DNA of 19,157 nt from JBARCX01 sp049794535 (GCA_049794535.1 JBARCX010000381.1:1-19157); one strand, 5' to 3'. Counted from the stretch's first letter, positions 7,229-13,724 are shown. Made by a program: numbers and translations. The notes: a model not told the origin generated them from the sequence alone.

Positions 7229-7585
7229 TTACTTCTTGATCGCGCGACGGGGACCCTTACGGGTACGTGCGTTGGTACGCGTGCGCTGGCCGCGCACCGG
7301 CAGGCCACGACGGTGGCGCAAACCGCGGTAGCAACCCAAGTCCATCAAACGCTTGATGGCCATGCCCACTTCGCGGCGAAGGTCGCCTTCGACGACATAC
7401 TTAGCGATTTCGTGGCGGATCTTCTCCACCTCGCCTTCGCTGAGCGACTTGATTTGCGTGGTCGGAACCACGCCGGCTTCTACACAGACCTTCTTGGCCC
7501 GGCTGCGGCCGATGCCGTAAATGCTCTGCAGACCAACCCAGACATGTTTCTGGACCGGCAAATTGACACCCGCGATGCGCGCCAT
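7229..7585 (-). CDS. rpsM: 30S ribosomal protein S13
   Basis: The protein has 118 residues, the E. coli length. The N-terminus MARIAGVNLPVQKHVWVGLQSIYGIG is the S13 helix-two-turn-helix region. The C-terminus has GCYRGLRHRRGLPVRGQRTRTNARTRK, the basic tail that reaches the decoding area. S13 forms intersubunit bridges in the 30S head. A GAGAAGG site precedes ATG 7585. It is the first gene of the alpha block and follows a 126-bp spacer that lacks rpmJ but holds a hairpin and a possible promoter. Confidence 0.99.
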   Translation of the reverse strand: MARIAGVNLPVQKHVWVGLQSIYGIGRSRAKKVCVEAGVVPTTQIKSLSEGEVEKIRHEIAKYVVEGDLRREVGMAIKRLMDLGCYRGLRHRRGLPVRGQRTRTNARTRKGPRRAIKK

Positions 7586-7627
7586 GATGTACCTTCTCCG
7601 ATGCTTTTCGTGCGCGGTAAACGCGCA

Positions 7628-7656
7628 ATTTTAACCTGAATTACCCTAACAGGAAA
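7628..7656 (-). promoter_or_regulatory. Possible internal promoter for rpsM-rpsK-rpsD-rpoA
   Basis: On the minus strand TTTCCT (7656-7651, 3/6 match to the -35 consensus) is followed after 17 bp by TAAAAT (7633-7628, 5/6 match to the -10 consensus). This would give a leader of about 35-40 nt before rpsM. The -35 box is weak. Confidence 0.4.
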
Positions 7657-7661
7657 GCCCT

Positions 7662-7679
7662 GTGACACCGTGGTGTCAC
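7662..7679 (-). other. Perfect 8-bp hairpin after secY
   Basis: GTGACACC (7662-7669) and GGTGTCAC (7672-7679) form an almost gapless palindrome (loop of 2 nt, or 4 nt with one pair open). It lies 33 nt downstream of the secY stop. No T-run follows directly, although CAGGGCTTTCCTG, itself able to form a small stem, does. It may be a processing site or weak terminator separating the spc and alpha blocks. Confidence 0.5.
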
Positions 7680-7711
7680 TGCCATCCCACGTCGACCAAC
7701 CCGCCGCGGCA

Positions 7712-9028
7712 TCAACCGCGACGCAAATTGGCCTTCTTAAGCAGACCTTCGTACTGATGACTGACCAGGTGCGCTTGGATCTGCGCCGTGAAGTCCATCA
7801 CCACCACCACCACGATCAGCAGCGAAGTGCCGCCAAAGTAGAACGGTACATGCCATGCGTTTTGCATGAATGTCGGCACCAGACAAACCAGCACCAGATA
7901 CACAGCACCCACACCGGTCAAACGAGTCATCACGGCATCGATGTAATCAGCGGTGGAGCGACCCGGACGAATACCTGGAATCAGTGCGCCTGAGCGCTTC
8001 AGGTTATCCGCCGTTTCCTGTGCATTGAACACGATCGCCGTATAGAAGAAGGCAAAAGTGATCACCAGCACCGCGTAAACGATATCCCACAGTGGCTCAC
8101 CAACCGTCAGCGCCTGCGTTAGATCCTGCAACCAGCGCGATTGGTGACCTGCACTGAACCAGGTCGCCGCAGTCGCCGGAAACATCAGCAAACTCGAGGC
8201 AAAGATCGGCGGAATAACCCCCGCCATGTTGATCTTGAGCGGCAAATGCGAAGTCTGGTTCATATAAGCGCGCTGCCCACCGGACCGCCGCGCGTAATTC
8301 ACCGTGATCCGCCGCTGAGCACGCTCCATAAACACACAGAACGCCGTCACCGCAAGAATCAACCCTGCCACCATCAACATCTGGATGACCGACAGCTCAC
8401 CATTGCTGGACATGCCCAGCGTATGAACCACTGCAGCTGGCAAGCCCGCCACGATACCTGCGAAGATCAGCAGCGAAATGCCGTTGCCAATACCGCGCTC
8501 GGTCATCTGCTCGCCCAGCCACATCAGGAACATCGAGCCAGCAGTAAGACCGACTACAGATGCCAGTACAAAACCCATACCCGGCGTGTAAACCACTGGT
8601 ACACCGCCGACTGCCGTCTGCTTTTGCAACGCCATAGCGATGCCGAAAGCCTGGAAAGCCGATAAACCTACCGTGCCAAAGCGGGTGTACATGGTCATCG
8701 TACGACGACCTGCCTCACCCTCTTTGCGCAGCTGCTGCAGGCTAGGGATCACCGACCCCATCATCTGCACCACAATCGAGGCTGAGATGTAGGGCACCAC
8801 ACCAAGCGCGAATACCGAAAAACGTCCCAGCGAGCCGCCCGAGAACATGTTGAACATGTCCAGCAGACCACCGCTTTGACCAATGAGGTTGGTCATCGCC
8901 TCTGGATTCACGCCAGGAACCGGGATGAACGAGCCGAGACGGTAAACGATCAGCGCACCAATCACGAAGAAGATGCGCTGACGTAGTTCCGTCAGCTTGC
9001 CGAGCGAGTTGCCCTTGGCTGCCGGCAC
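7712..9028 (-). CDS. secY: Protein translocase subunit SecY
   Basis: The protein has 438 residues and about ten hydrophobic membrane helices. It is the channel of the Sec export and insertion machinery, partner of SecE, SecG and SecA. Recognisable segments are LGKLTELRQRIFF at the start, the plug-region GGSLGRFSVFALGVVPYISASI, TERGIGNGISLLIFAGI, and the SecA/ribosome-contacting loop MERAQRRITVNYARR. GTG 9028 is chosen: it lies 4 nt after the rplO stop with GGAG 7 nt upstream. The open frame continues 20 codons further into rplO, but that part is not SecY-like. It is the last gene of the spc block. Confidence 0.98.
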   Translation of the reverse strand: MPAAKGNSLGKLTELRQRIFFVIGALIVYRLGSFIPVPGVNPEAMTNLIGQSGGLLDMFNMFSGGSLGRFSVFALGVVPYISASIVVQMMGSVIPSLQQLRKEGEAGRRTMTMYTRFGTVGLSAFQAFGIAMALQKQTAVGGVPVVYTPGMGFVLASVVGLTAGSMFLMWLGEQMTERGIGNGISLLIFAGIVAGLPAAVVHTLGMSSNGELSVIQMLMVAGLILAVTAFCVFMERAQRRITVNYARRSGGQRAYMNQTSHLPLKINMAGVIPPIFASSLLMFPATAATWFSAGHQSRWLQDLTQALTVGEPLWDIVYAVLVITFAFFYTAIVFNAQETADNLKRSGALIPGIRPGRSTADYIDAVMTRLTGVGAVYLVLVCLVPTFMQNAWHVPFYFGGTSLLIVVVVVMDFTAQIQAHLVSHQYEGLLKKANLRRG

Positions 9029-9032
9029 GTGA

Positions 9033-9464
9033 TTACTCCACGCTGCCGCCGGCAGCTTCAATAGCTGCCTTGGCGCCTGCCGTGGCAAGTACGCCCGACA
9101 GTTTCACTGCGCGGCCGATCTCACCCTTTGCAACAACCTTCACTTTCTTTGCACGGCTATCAATCAGCCCGGCCTGATGCAGCACGACCGGATCGATCAC
9201 GTCAGCCTTGAGGCTAGCGAGTTGATACAGGAACACTTCCTGGCTCTCTTTCTTCTTCAACGAACGGAAGCCAACTTTCGGTAACCGGCGCTGTAGCGGC
9301 ATCTGACCGCCTTCGAAGCCATACTTGTGTGTGCCACCGGCGCGAGCATGCTGACCCTTATGGCCACGACCTGCCGTCTTGCCAAGGCCCGAACCGATAC
9401 CGCGGCCAACGCGCAGACGCGTCTTGCGCGAACCAGCAGCAGGCTTGATGTCATTAAGACGCAT
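9033..9464 (-). CDS. rplO: 50S ribosomal protein L15
   Basis: The protein has 143 residues (144 in E. coli). The glycine/arginine-rich N-terminus (GSRKTRLRVGRGIGSGLGKTAGRGHKGQ) threads into 23S rRNA, and GGQMPLQRRLPKVGF is the family hallmark. L15 is a late-assembling 50S protein. ATG 9464 follows a GAGGAG site. It lies between rpmD (5-nt gap) and secY (4-nt gap to the GTG), so expression is tightly linked to both. Confidence 0.99.
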   Translation of the reverse strand: MRLNDIKPAAGSRKTRLRVGRGIGSGLGKTAGRGHKGQHARAGGTHKYGFEGGQMPLQRRLPKVGFRSLKKKESQEVFLYQLASLKADVIDPVVLHQAGLIDSRAKKVKVVAKGEIGRAVKLSGVLATAGAKAAIEAAGGSVE

Positions 9465-9469
9465 GATGA

Positions 9470-9658
9470 TTACTCCTCGACCCGGACCAGGTAATAGACC
9501 GTATTGATCAGGCCGCGTACCTGCGGGCTGTCCTTCAGTTCACGGACGTCGTTGAGCTTGCCCAGGCCAAGCGCTTTCACGCTCAGACGGTGGCGGCTCT
9601 GCACACCGCGCAGGCCCTTGACCAGGCGAACGCGGACGGTTTTTTCATTATTAGCCAT
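9470..9658 (-). CDS. rpmD: 50S ribosomal protein L30
   Basis: The protein has 62 residues. VRVRLVKGLRGVQSRHRLSVKALGLGKLNDVRELKDSPQVRGLINTVYYLV is a complete bacterial L30. ATG 9658 (MANNEKTVRV) is chosen over the longer frame because the extra N-terminal residues are unlike L30, and because GAGGTG lies just upstream inside rpsE. The gene overlaps the end of rpsE by 8 bp, which suggests translational coupling. Confidence 0.98.
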   Translation of the reverse strand: MANNEKTVRVRLVKGLRGVQSRHRLSVKALGLGKLNDVRELKDSPQVRGLINTVYYLVRVEE

Positions 9659-10160
9659 TACCAAGCACCTCAGCGAGAGTCTTGCCACGCTTAGCAGCAA
9701 TCTGCTTCGGCGAGGCAATGGCCTGAAGGCCCTTGATGGTGGCGCGCACGAGGTTAATCGGATTGCGCGAACCCACGGCCTTGGCCAAAACGTTCTTCAC
9801 GCCAACCACTTCCAACACGGCGCGCATTGCGCCACCAGCGATCACGCCGGTACCTTCGGAAGCAGGCTGCATATACACGCGGGCAGCGCCGTGGTTAGCC
9901 TTGATGGCGTACCACAAGGTGCCGTTGTTCAGATCGATGTTCACCATGTTGCGGCGAGCACGCTCCATCGCCTTGGAGATGGCCACCGGCACTTCGCGCG
10001 CCTTGCCATAACCAAAGCCAACCTTACCTTCGCCGTCACCGACCACGGTCAGTGCGGTGAAGCTCATCTGGCGACCACCCTTAACGGTCTTGGCCACGCG
10101 ATTGACGGCGATCAGCTTTTCGAGCAGGCCGTCCGAATTTTCACGATCGGTAGAAGACAT
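9651..10160 (-). CDS. rpsE: 30S ribosomal protein S5
   Basis: The protein has 169 residues (167 in E. coli). The double-stranded-RNA-binding-like N-terminal domain has LIAVNRVAKTVKGGRQMSFTALTVVGDGEGKVGFGYGKAREVP. The C-terminal domain has AASEGTGVIAGGAMRAVLE-type sequence (PASEGTGVIAGG here). S5 helps form the mRNA entry tunnel and affects decoding accuracy. A GGAAAAG site precedes ATG 10160. The spacer to rplR is 107 bp, longer than usual for these neighbours, and contains two hairpins. Confidence 0.99.
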   Translation of the reverse strand: MSSTDRENSDGLLEKLIAVNRVAKTVKGGRQMSFTALTVVGDGEGKVGFGYGKAREVPVAISKAMERARRNMVNIDLNNGTLWYAIKANHGAARVYMQPASEGTGVIAGGAMRAVLEVVGVKNVLAKAVGSRNPINLVRATIKGLQAIASPKQIAAKRGKTLAEVLGNG

Positions 10161-10198
10161 AATCTTTTCCGTATGCCCAGCGAACCGGGACTTTGCTT

Positions 10199-10211
10199 GC
10201 GGCTTAGCCGC
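10199..10211 (-). other. Small GC hairpin in the rplR-rpsE spacer
   Basis: GCGGC (10199-10203) pairs with GCCGC (10207-10211) around TTA. It lies 38 bp upstream of the rpsE start. No T-run follows, so it is probably an mRNA structure rather than a terminator. Confidence 0.4.
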
Positions 10212-10250
10212 TTGGAGTTGTAGGTACTACGCGTGGAGCTGAGTGAATAC

Positions 10251-10264
10251 ACCCGGCTCCGGGT
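10251..10264 (-). other. Small hairpin just after rplR
   Basis: ACCCGG (10251-10256) and CCGGGT (10259-10264) form a compact stem whose nearer arm is 3 nt downstream of the rplR stop. No T-run follows. It could protect or punctuate the message between rplR and rpsE. Confidence 0.4.
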
Positions 10265-10267
10265 ACA

Positions 10268-10621
10268 TCAGAATTTCAGGCCAGCTTCACGAGCTGCATC
10301 GGCAAGTGCCTTGATGCGACCGTGATAGCGGAAGCCAGAGCGATCGAACGCCACAGCCTCAATGCCTGCAGCCTTGGCGCGCTCAGCGATAGCCTTACCC
10401 ACCGCCGCCGCAGCCGTCAGGTTCTTGGTGCCCTTCAGGCCTTCAGCAACCGACTTCTGCACGGTCGAAGCAGCAGCCACCACCTTCTCGCCAGAGGCGT
10501 CAAACACCTGAGCATAAAGATGCTGACCGGTGCGATGCACCGACAGACGTGCTACGGCGAGCTTTCGGATGTGACAGCGCGTGGACTTGGCACGGCGCAG
10601 ACGAGCTTCATTCTTGTTCAT
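10268..10621 (-). CDS. rplR: 50S ribosomal protein L18
   Basis: The protein has 117 residues, exactly the E. coli length with this start. ATG 10621 (MNKNEARLRRAKSTRCHIRK) is chosen over ATG 10627 because GGAG lies 9 nt before it but only 3 nt before the earlier one. Typical features are the basic N-terminus, RLSVHRTGQHLYAQVFD and the C-terminal VAFDRSGFRYHGRIKALADAAREAGLKF. L18 binds 5S rRNA together with L5 and L25 and recruits it to the 50S subunit. It follows rplF after an 81-bp spacer with a hairpin. Confidence 0.98.
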   Translation of the reverse strand: MNKNEARLRRAKSTRCHIRKLAVARLSVHRTGQHLYAQVFDASGEKVVAAASTVQKSVAEGLKGTKNLTAAAAVGKAIAERAKAAGIEAVAFDRSGFRYHGRIKALADAAREAGLKF

Positions 10622-10686
10622 GGTCATAATCTCCAGAAAGCGGATTGGCTTTGTTTAAGAGCCTGGACACGAATGACCAGACTCCT

Positions 10687-10700
10687 GCGGAAAAATCCGC
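10687..10700 (-). other. Small hairpin just after rplF
   Basis: GCGGA (10687-10691) pairs with TCCGC (10696-10700) around a four-base loop that is all T on the transcript strand. It starts 2 nt after the rplF stop. The stem is only 5 bp and no T-run follows, so it is not a convincing terminator. Confidence 0.4.
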
Positions 10701-10702
10701 TA

Positions 10703-11230
10703 TTAAGCCTTCTTGGCTTCCTTCAACGTGATCTTCTCGCCGGCGTAACGCACACCCTTGCCCTTATAGGGCTCCGGCGAGCGATAAGCACGGATCTTGG
10801 CGGCCACTTCACCGACGAGCTGCTTATCAAAACCCTTAATCAGGATTTCGGTCTGCGTCGGGGTTTCAAGGCTGATGCCTTCCGGCGCGTTAAACACTAC
10901 CGGATGCGAAAAGCCGAGGCTCAGGTTTAACGCCTTGCCGGCCATCGAAGCGCGGTAACCCACGCCGACGAGCTCCAGCTTGCGTTCGTAACCTTCGGAC
11001 ACACCCTTGACCATATTGGCCAGCAGTGCGCGAGCGGTACCACCGAACTTGTCGTCGGCGCCTTCTGCAACGACGATGGTGGCAACACCATCGTTCACTG
11101 TGATCGACACGCCCGGCAGGGTATGGATCGACAGTGTGCCCTTCGGGCCCTTCACGGAGATAGCGTCGTCAGCGACCTTCAGTTCCACACCCTTCGGCAG
11201 GGAAACCGGTTTCTTGGCTACACGGGACAT
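10703..11230 (-). CDS. rplF: 50S ribosomal protein L6
   Basis: The protein has 175 residues (177 in E. coli). It begins MSRVAKKPVSLPKGV and has two tandem L6 domains. The second ends with the diagnostic AAKIRAYRSPEPYKGKGVRYAGE motif near residues 144-165. L6 binds 23S rRNA near the sarcin-ricin loop and the GTPase-associated region. AAAGGAG precedes ATG 11230, and it lies 12 nt after rpsH. Confidence 0.99.
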   Translation of the reverse strand: MSRVAKKPVSLPKGVELKVADDAISVKGPKGTLSIHTLPGVSITVNDGVATIVVAEGADDKFGGTARALLANMVKGVSEGYERKLELVGVGYRASMAGKALNLSLGFSHPVVFNAPEGISLETPTQTEILIKGFDKQLVGEVAAKIRAYRSPEPYKGKGVRYAGEKITLKEAKKA

Positions 11231-11242
11231 CGGGAGACTCCT

Positions 11243-11638
11243 TTACGCCACTTGGCCGATGACTTCGCCGCCCAGACCCTTGGAACGGGCCTGCGCGTCG
11301 GTCAGCAGACCGGCAGAAGTCGAGATGATCGAGATACCCAGACCGCCGAGAACCTTCGGCAGCTCGTCCTTGCCGCGGTAAACGCGCAGACCGGAGCGAC
11401 TAACACGGGCGATGGTCTCGATGGCCGGACGGCCTTCGAAATACTTGAGCTTGATCTCGAGCACCGGCTTACCTTCCTGAGTGGAGGTCTTGGCGTCGAG
11501 GATGTAGCCCTCGTTCTTTAGAAGATGGGAAATCGCCACCTTCAGCTTCGACGACGGCATGCTTACGGCCTGCTTGCCCGAAAGCTGGGCATTGCGGATG
11601 CGCGTAAACAGATCGGCGATGGGATCAGTCATGCTCAT
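11243..11638 (-). CDS. rpsH: 30S ribosomal protein S8
   Basis: The protein has 131 residues. ATG 11638 (MSMTDPIADLFTRIRNAQ) is chosen because AAGGA lies 7 nt upstream and the start matches E. coli MSMQDPIADM. The frame is open to 11722, but that part is leader sequence. The C-terminus GLGISIISTSAGLLTDAQARSKGLGGEVIGQVA is diagnostic. S8 binds the central domain of 16S rRNA and in E. coli represses the spc operon by binding mRNA near rplE. Here it is the first gene after a terminator-plus-promoter segment, so it appears to head its own transcript. Confidence 0.99.
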   Translation of the reverse strand: MSMTDPIADLFTRIRNAQLSGKQAVSMPSSKLKVAISHLLKNEGYILDAKTSTQEGKPVLEIKLKYFEGRPAIETIARVSRSGLRVYRGKDELPKVLGGLGISIISTSAGLLTDAQARSKGLGGEVIGQVA

Positions 11639-11683
11639 GAAAACATCCTTCAGAGTGCACCGATATCCGATAAAACCGGAAAT

Positions 11684-11716
11684 CAATTTAAATTGTGAGC
11701 CGACAAAATCGTCGGC
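11684..11716 (-). promoter_or_regulatory. Structured rpsH leader: AT palindrome and stem-loop
   Basis: Within the predicted rpsH leader, GCCGAC (11699-11704) pairs with GTCGGC (11711-11716) around a 6-nt loop. The perfect 12-bp palindrome CAATTTAAATTG (11684-11695) lies next to it. They fall between the predicted transcription start (near 11730) and the rpsH ribosome site. They could be an RNA regulatory element or a DNA operator; the role is unknown. Confidence 0.4.
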
Positions 11717-11736
11717 CTGCATTGCGCAGACCGCTG

Positions 11737-11766
11737 ACTATAGCAGCATTTCCAAGTTTTAGCGAA
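11737..11766 (-). promoter_or_regulatory. Extended -10 promoter upstream of rpsH
   Basis: On the minus strand TATAGT (11742-11737, 5/6 match) is directly preceded by TGC, the extended -10 motif. TTCGCT (11766-11761, 3/6) lies 18 bp upstream. Transcription would start near 11730, giving a leader of about 92 nt. Its position just after a terminator supports a real promoter that restarts transcription of rpsH and the genes beyond it. Confidence 0.65.
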
Positions 11767-11790
11767 CACCAGCGCTAGAAATCGCACTGA

Positions 11791-11814
11791 CGAACGCGAA
11801 TGGTTTCGCGTTCG
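11791..11814 (-). other. Perfect 10-bp hairpin between terminator and promoter
   Basis: CGAACGCGAA (11791-11800) and TTCGCGTTCG (11805-11814) pair perfectly around a 4-nt loop, directly beside the rpsN terminator. No T-run follows on the minus strand. It may reinforce termination, block 3' exonucleases, or be a protein-binding palindrome near the rpsH promoter, whose -35 box is only 25 bp away. Confidence 0.6.
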
Positions 11815-11816
11815 GT

Positions 11817-11855
11817 AAAAACAACCTGCGAGATCAGAAGATTACGCAGGTTGTT
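11817..11855 (-). terminator. Rho-independent terminator after rpsN
   Basis: AACAACCTGCG pairs with CGCAGGTTGTT (11 bp, arms 11855-11845 and 11830-11820, 14-nt loop). It is followed on the minus strand by an uninterrupted run of five T. It begins 11 nt after the rpsN stop. It meets the usual criteria for an intrinsic terminator even though it lies inside a normally continuous operon. Confidence 0.82.
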
Positions 11856-11865
11856 CGGGTAGAAC

Positions 11866-12171
11866 TTACCAGCTGGCCTTGCGCAGACCTGGCACGTCAC
11901 CGCGCATGGTGGCTTCGCGCAGCTTGTTACGGCCGAGACCGAACTTGGCGTACACACCACGCGGACGACCGGTGAGCGCGCAGCGATTACGCTGACGCGA
12001 TGGACTGGCGTCGCGCGGCAGCTTCTGCAGCTTGGTCTGTGCTTCCATCTTCTCGTCATACGAGGCAGTGGGGCTCAGCACGATCGCCTTCAGTTCGCTG
12101 CGCTTGGCGGCGTACTTCTTGACGAGCTTGGTCCGCTTGATATCGCGGTTAACCATTGAGGTCTTAGCCAT
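11866..12171 (-). CDS. rpsN: 30S ribosomal protein S14, zinc-independent form
   Basis: The protein has 101 residues, the length of the long zinc-free S14. It begins MAKTSMVNRDIKRTKLVKKYAAKR and ends with NRCALTGRPRGVYAKFGLGRNKLREATMRGDVPGLRKASW. The paired CxxC motifs of the zinc-binding form are absent (a single cysteine in RNRC). S14 is a late 30S head protein near the decoding site. A GAGAGAA site precedes ATG 12171. A strong terminator directly follows the gene. Confidence 0.99.
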   Translation of the reverse strand: MAKTSMVNRDIKRTKLVKKYAAKRSELKAIVLSPTASYDEKMEAQTKLQKLPRDASPSRQRNRCALTGRPRGVYAKFGLGRNKLREATMRGDVPGLRKASW

Positions 12172-12186
12172 GGATTCTCTCGCGTA

Positions 12187-12726
12187 TCAGTTACGGAACG
12201 GGAAGCTAAAGGCTTCCAGCAGCGCTTTGGCTTCTTCGTCGGTCTGCGCAGTCGTGGTGATGGAAATATCCATACCACGCATCGCGTCAACCGCGTCGAA
12301 GTCGATTTCCGGGAAAATGATCTGTTCCTTGATACCGAAGTTGTAGTTACCACGGCCGTCGAAGGCGCGACCCGATACGCCGCGGAAATCGCGGACGCGG
12401 GGTAGCGAGATATTGATCAGGCGATCCAGGAATTCCCACATCTGGGCACGGCGCAGGGTGACCTTGCAACCGATCGGCCAGCCGTCGCGGATCTTGAACG
12501 AGGCCACGGATACGCGCGCCTTGGTCGTGATCGGCTTCTGACCGGCAATCTTGGTCATGTCAGCCACGGCATTTTCAAGAATCTTCTTGTTGCCTGCAGC
12601 TTCGCCCACACCCATGTTCAGGGTGATCTTGGTGATGCGGGGAACCTGCATCACGTTCTGGTAACCGAAGCGCTCTGTGAGCGTCGAAATTACCTTCTCT
12701 TTGTAAAACGTCTCAAGGCGCGTCAT
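12187..12726 (-). CDS. rplE: 50S ribosomal protein L5
   Basis: The protein has 179 residues, as in E. coli. The segments ITLNMGVGEA, the AGQKPITTKARVSVASFKIRDG loop, LINISLPRVRDFRG and GRGNYNFGIKEQIIFPEID are family-typical. L5 binds 5S rRNA and contacts the P-site tRNA and the 30S head. AAGGA precedes ATG 12726. It lies 12 nt after rplX and 15 nt before rpsN. Confidence 0.99.
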   Translation of the reverse strand: MTRLETFYKEKVISTLTERFGYQNVMQVPRITKITLNMGVGEAAGNKKILENAVADMTKIAGQKPITTKARVSVASFKIRDGWPIGCKVTLRRAQMWEFLDRLINISLPRVRDFRGVSGRAFDGRGNYNFGIKEQIIFPEIDFDAVDAMRGMDISITTTAQTDEEAKALLEAFSFPFRN

Positions 12727-12738
12727 GACATCGGTTCC

Positions 12739-13053
12739 TTACGCGTCCACCTGTTCGCCATTGGAGCGGAACACGCGGACCTTGCGCCCATCTTCGAGCG
12801 TCTTGGTGCCAACGCGTTCACCCTTGCTCGTAGCGGGGTTGAACAGCTGCACATTGGAGAGATGGATCGAAGCCTCGCGCTCGACGATCCCGCCGGGCTG
12901 GTTGGCCTGTGGGTTCGCCTTGGTATGGCGCTTGACCAGGTTCACGTTGGAGACGAACACGCGTTCGCCATCCACACGTAGCACGTCACCGCGCTGACCC
13001 TTATTTTTACCGGTGATCACGAGGACCTGATCACCCTTGCGGATACGGTTCAT
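12739..13053 (-). CDS. rplX: 50S ribosomal protein L24
   Basis: The protein has 104 residues, as in E. coli. The N-terminal KOW motif is clear (IRKGDQVLVITGKNKGQRGDVLRV). It continues with NVNLVKRHTKANPQANQPGGIVEREASIHLSNVQLFNP. L24 is one of the first proteins to bind 23S rRNA and initiates 50S assembly. A GGAGG site lies before ATG 13053. It is flanked closely by rplN and rplE. Confidence 0.99.
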   Translation of the reverse strand: MNRIRKGDQVLVITGKNKGQRGDVLRVDGERVFVSNVNLVKRHTKANPQANQPGGIVEREASIHLSNVQLFNPATSKGERVGTKTLEDGRKVRVFRSNGEQVDA

Positions 13054-13068
13054 GGTTCTGGCCTCCGC

Positions 13069-13437
13069 TCAGAGCACTTCGGGCGCGAGCGAGACGATCT
13101 TCATGAACTTCTCGGTGCGCAGCTCGCGAGTGACTGGCCCAAAGATACGGGTGCCAATCGGCTCGAGCTTGTTGTTGAGGAGCACCGCTGCATTGCCGTC
13201 GAAACGGATCAGCGAGCCATCGGGACGGCGGACACCCTTGGCGGTACGCACCACCACGGCATTGTACACCTCACCCTTCTTTACCTTACCGCGAGGAATG
13301 GCATCCTTCACAGTGACCTTGATAACGTCACCGATCCCGGCGTAACGGCGCTTGGAGCCCCCGAGCACCTTGATGCACATCAGTTCCTTCGCACCGCTGT
13401 TGTCCGCTGCGGAAAGCGTGCTTTGCATCTGAATCAT
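13069..13437 (-). CDS. rplN: 50S ribosomal protein L14
   Basis: The protein has 122 residues (123 in E. coli). ATG 13437 (MIQMQSTLSAADNSGAKELMCIKVLGGSKRRYAGIGD) matches the conserved L14 start and has a GGGAGGG site; the open frame upstream belongs to rpsQ sequence. It ends GTRIFGPVTRELRTEKFMKIVSLAPEVL. L14 lies at the subunit interface and binds the silencing factor RsfS. It is the first gene of the spc block but lies only 14 nt after rpsQ, leaving no room for a separate promoter in the gap. Confidence 0.99.
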   Translation of the reverse strand: MIQMQSTLSAADNSGAKELMCIKVLGGSKRRYAGIGDVIKVTVKDAIPRGKVKKGEVYNAVVVRTAKGVRRPDGSLIRFDGNAAVLLNNKLEPIGTRIFGPVTRELRTEKFMKIVSLAPEVL

Positions 13438-13451
13438 GTCTGCACCCTCCC

Positions 13452-13712
13452 TTAGACGTTTGCGCGCGTGATGATTTCGACCACGCGGTGATGCTTGGTC
13501 TTGGACAACGGACGGCACTCCGCGATACGGACCACGTCGCCTTCGTTAGCACCAAGCTCGTCTTGTGCATGGAGCTTGGTGGAACGACGGACGATCTTGC
13601 CAATCAGCGGATGCTGAACCTGGCGCTCGATCAGGACAGTAACCGTCTTGTCCATCTTGTTGCTGATGACACGCCCTTCGAGAGTGCGCGTCTGCTTTTT
13701 AATGTCGCTCAT
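13452..13712 (-). CDS. rpsQ: 30S ribosomal protein S17
   Basis: The protein has 86 residues (84 in E. coli). The OB-fold sequence is typical: RTLEGRVISNKMDKTVTVLIERQVQHPLIGKIVRRSTKLHAQDE, then GDVVRIAECRPLSKTKHHRVVEII. S17 is a primary 16S rRNA binder. It ends the S10 block and is separated from rplN by 14 nt. The ribosome site before ATG 13712 is G-rich but not canonical (GGACGGCGG). Confidence 0.99.
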   Translation of the reverse strand: MSDIKKQTRTLEGRVISNKMDKTVTVLIERQVQHPLIGKIVRRSTKLHAQDELGANEGDVVRIAECRPLSKTKHHRVVEIITRANV

Positions 13713-13724
13713 ATCCGCCGTCCC

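Noticed and set aside
6866..7639. Plus-strand ORF of 257 codons opposite rpsK and rpsM
   Set aside because: It lies entirely antisense to two well-identified ribosomal genes and their spacer. Its composition is that of a complement frame of GC-rich coding DNA, and no domain is recognised.
7480..7668. Minus-strand ORF in the secY-rpsM gap as a candidate rpmJ
   Set aside because: It has none of the L36 basic and Cys/His zinc-ribbon sequence, and it overlaps rpsM in another frame.
11639..11722. Possible 28-residue N-terminal extension of S8
   Set aside because: The S8 start at 11638 matches other S8 proteins and has an ideal ribosome site. The extension falls in structured leader sequence downstream of the promoter.
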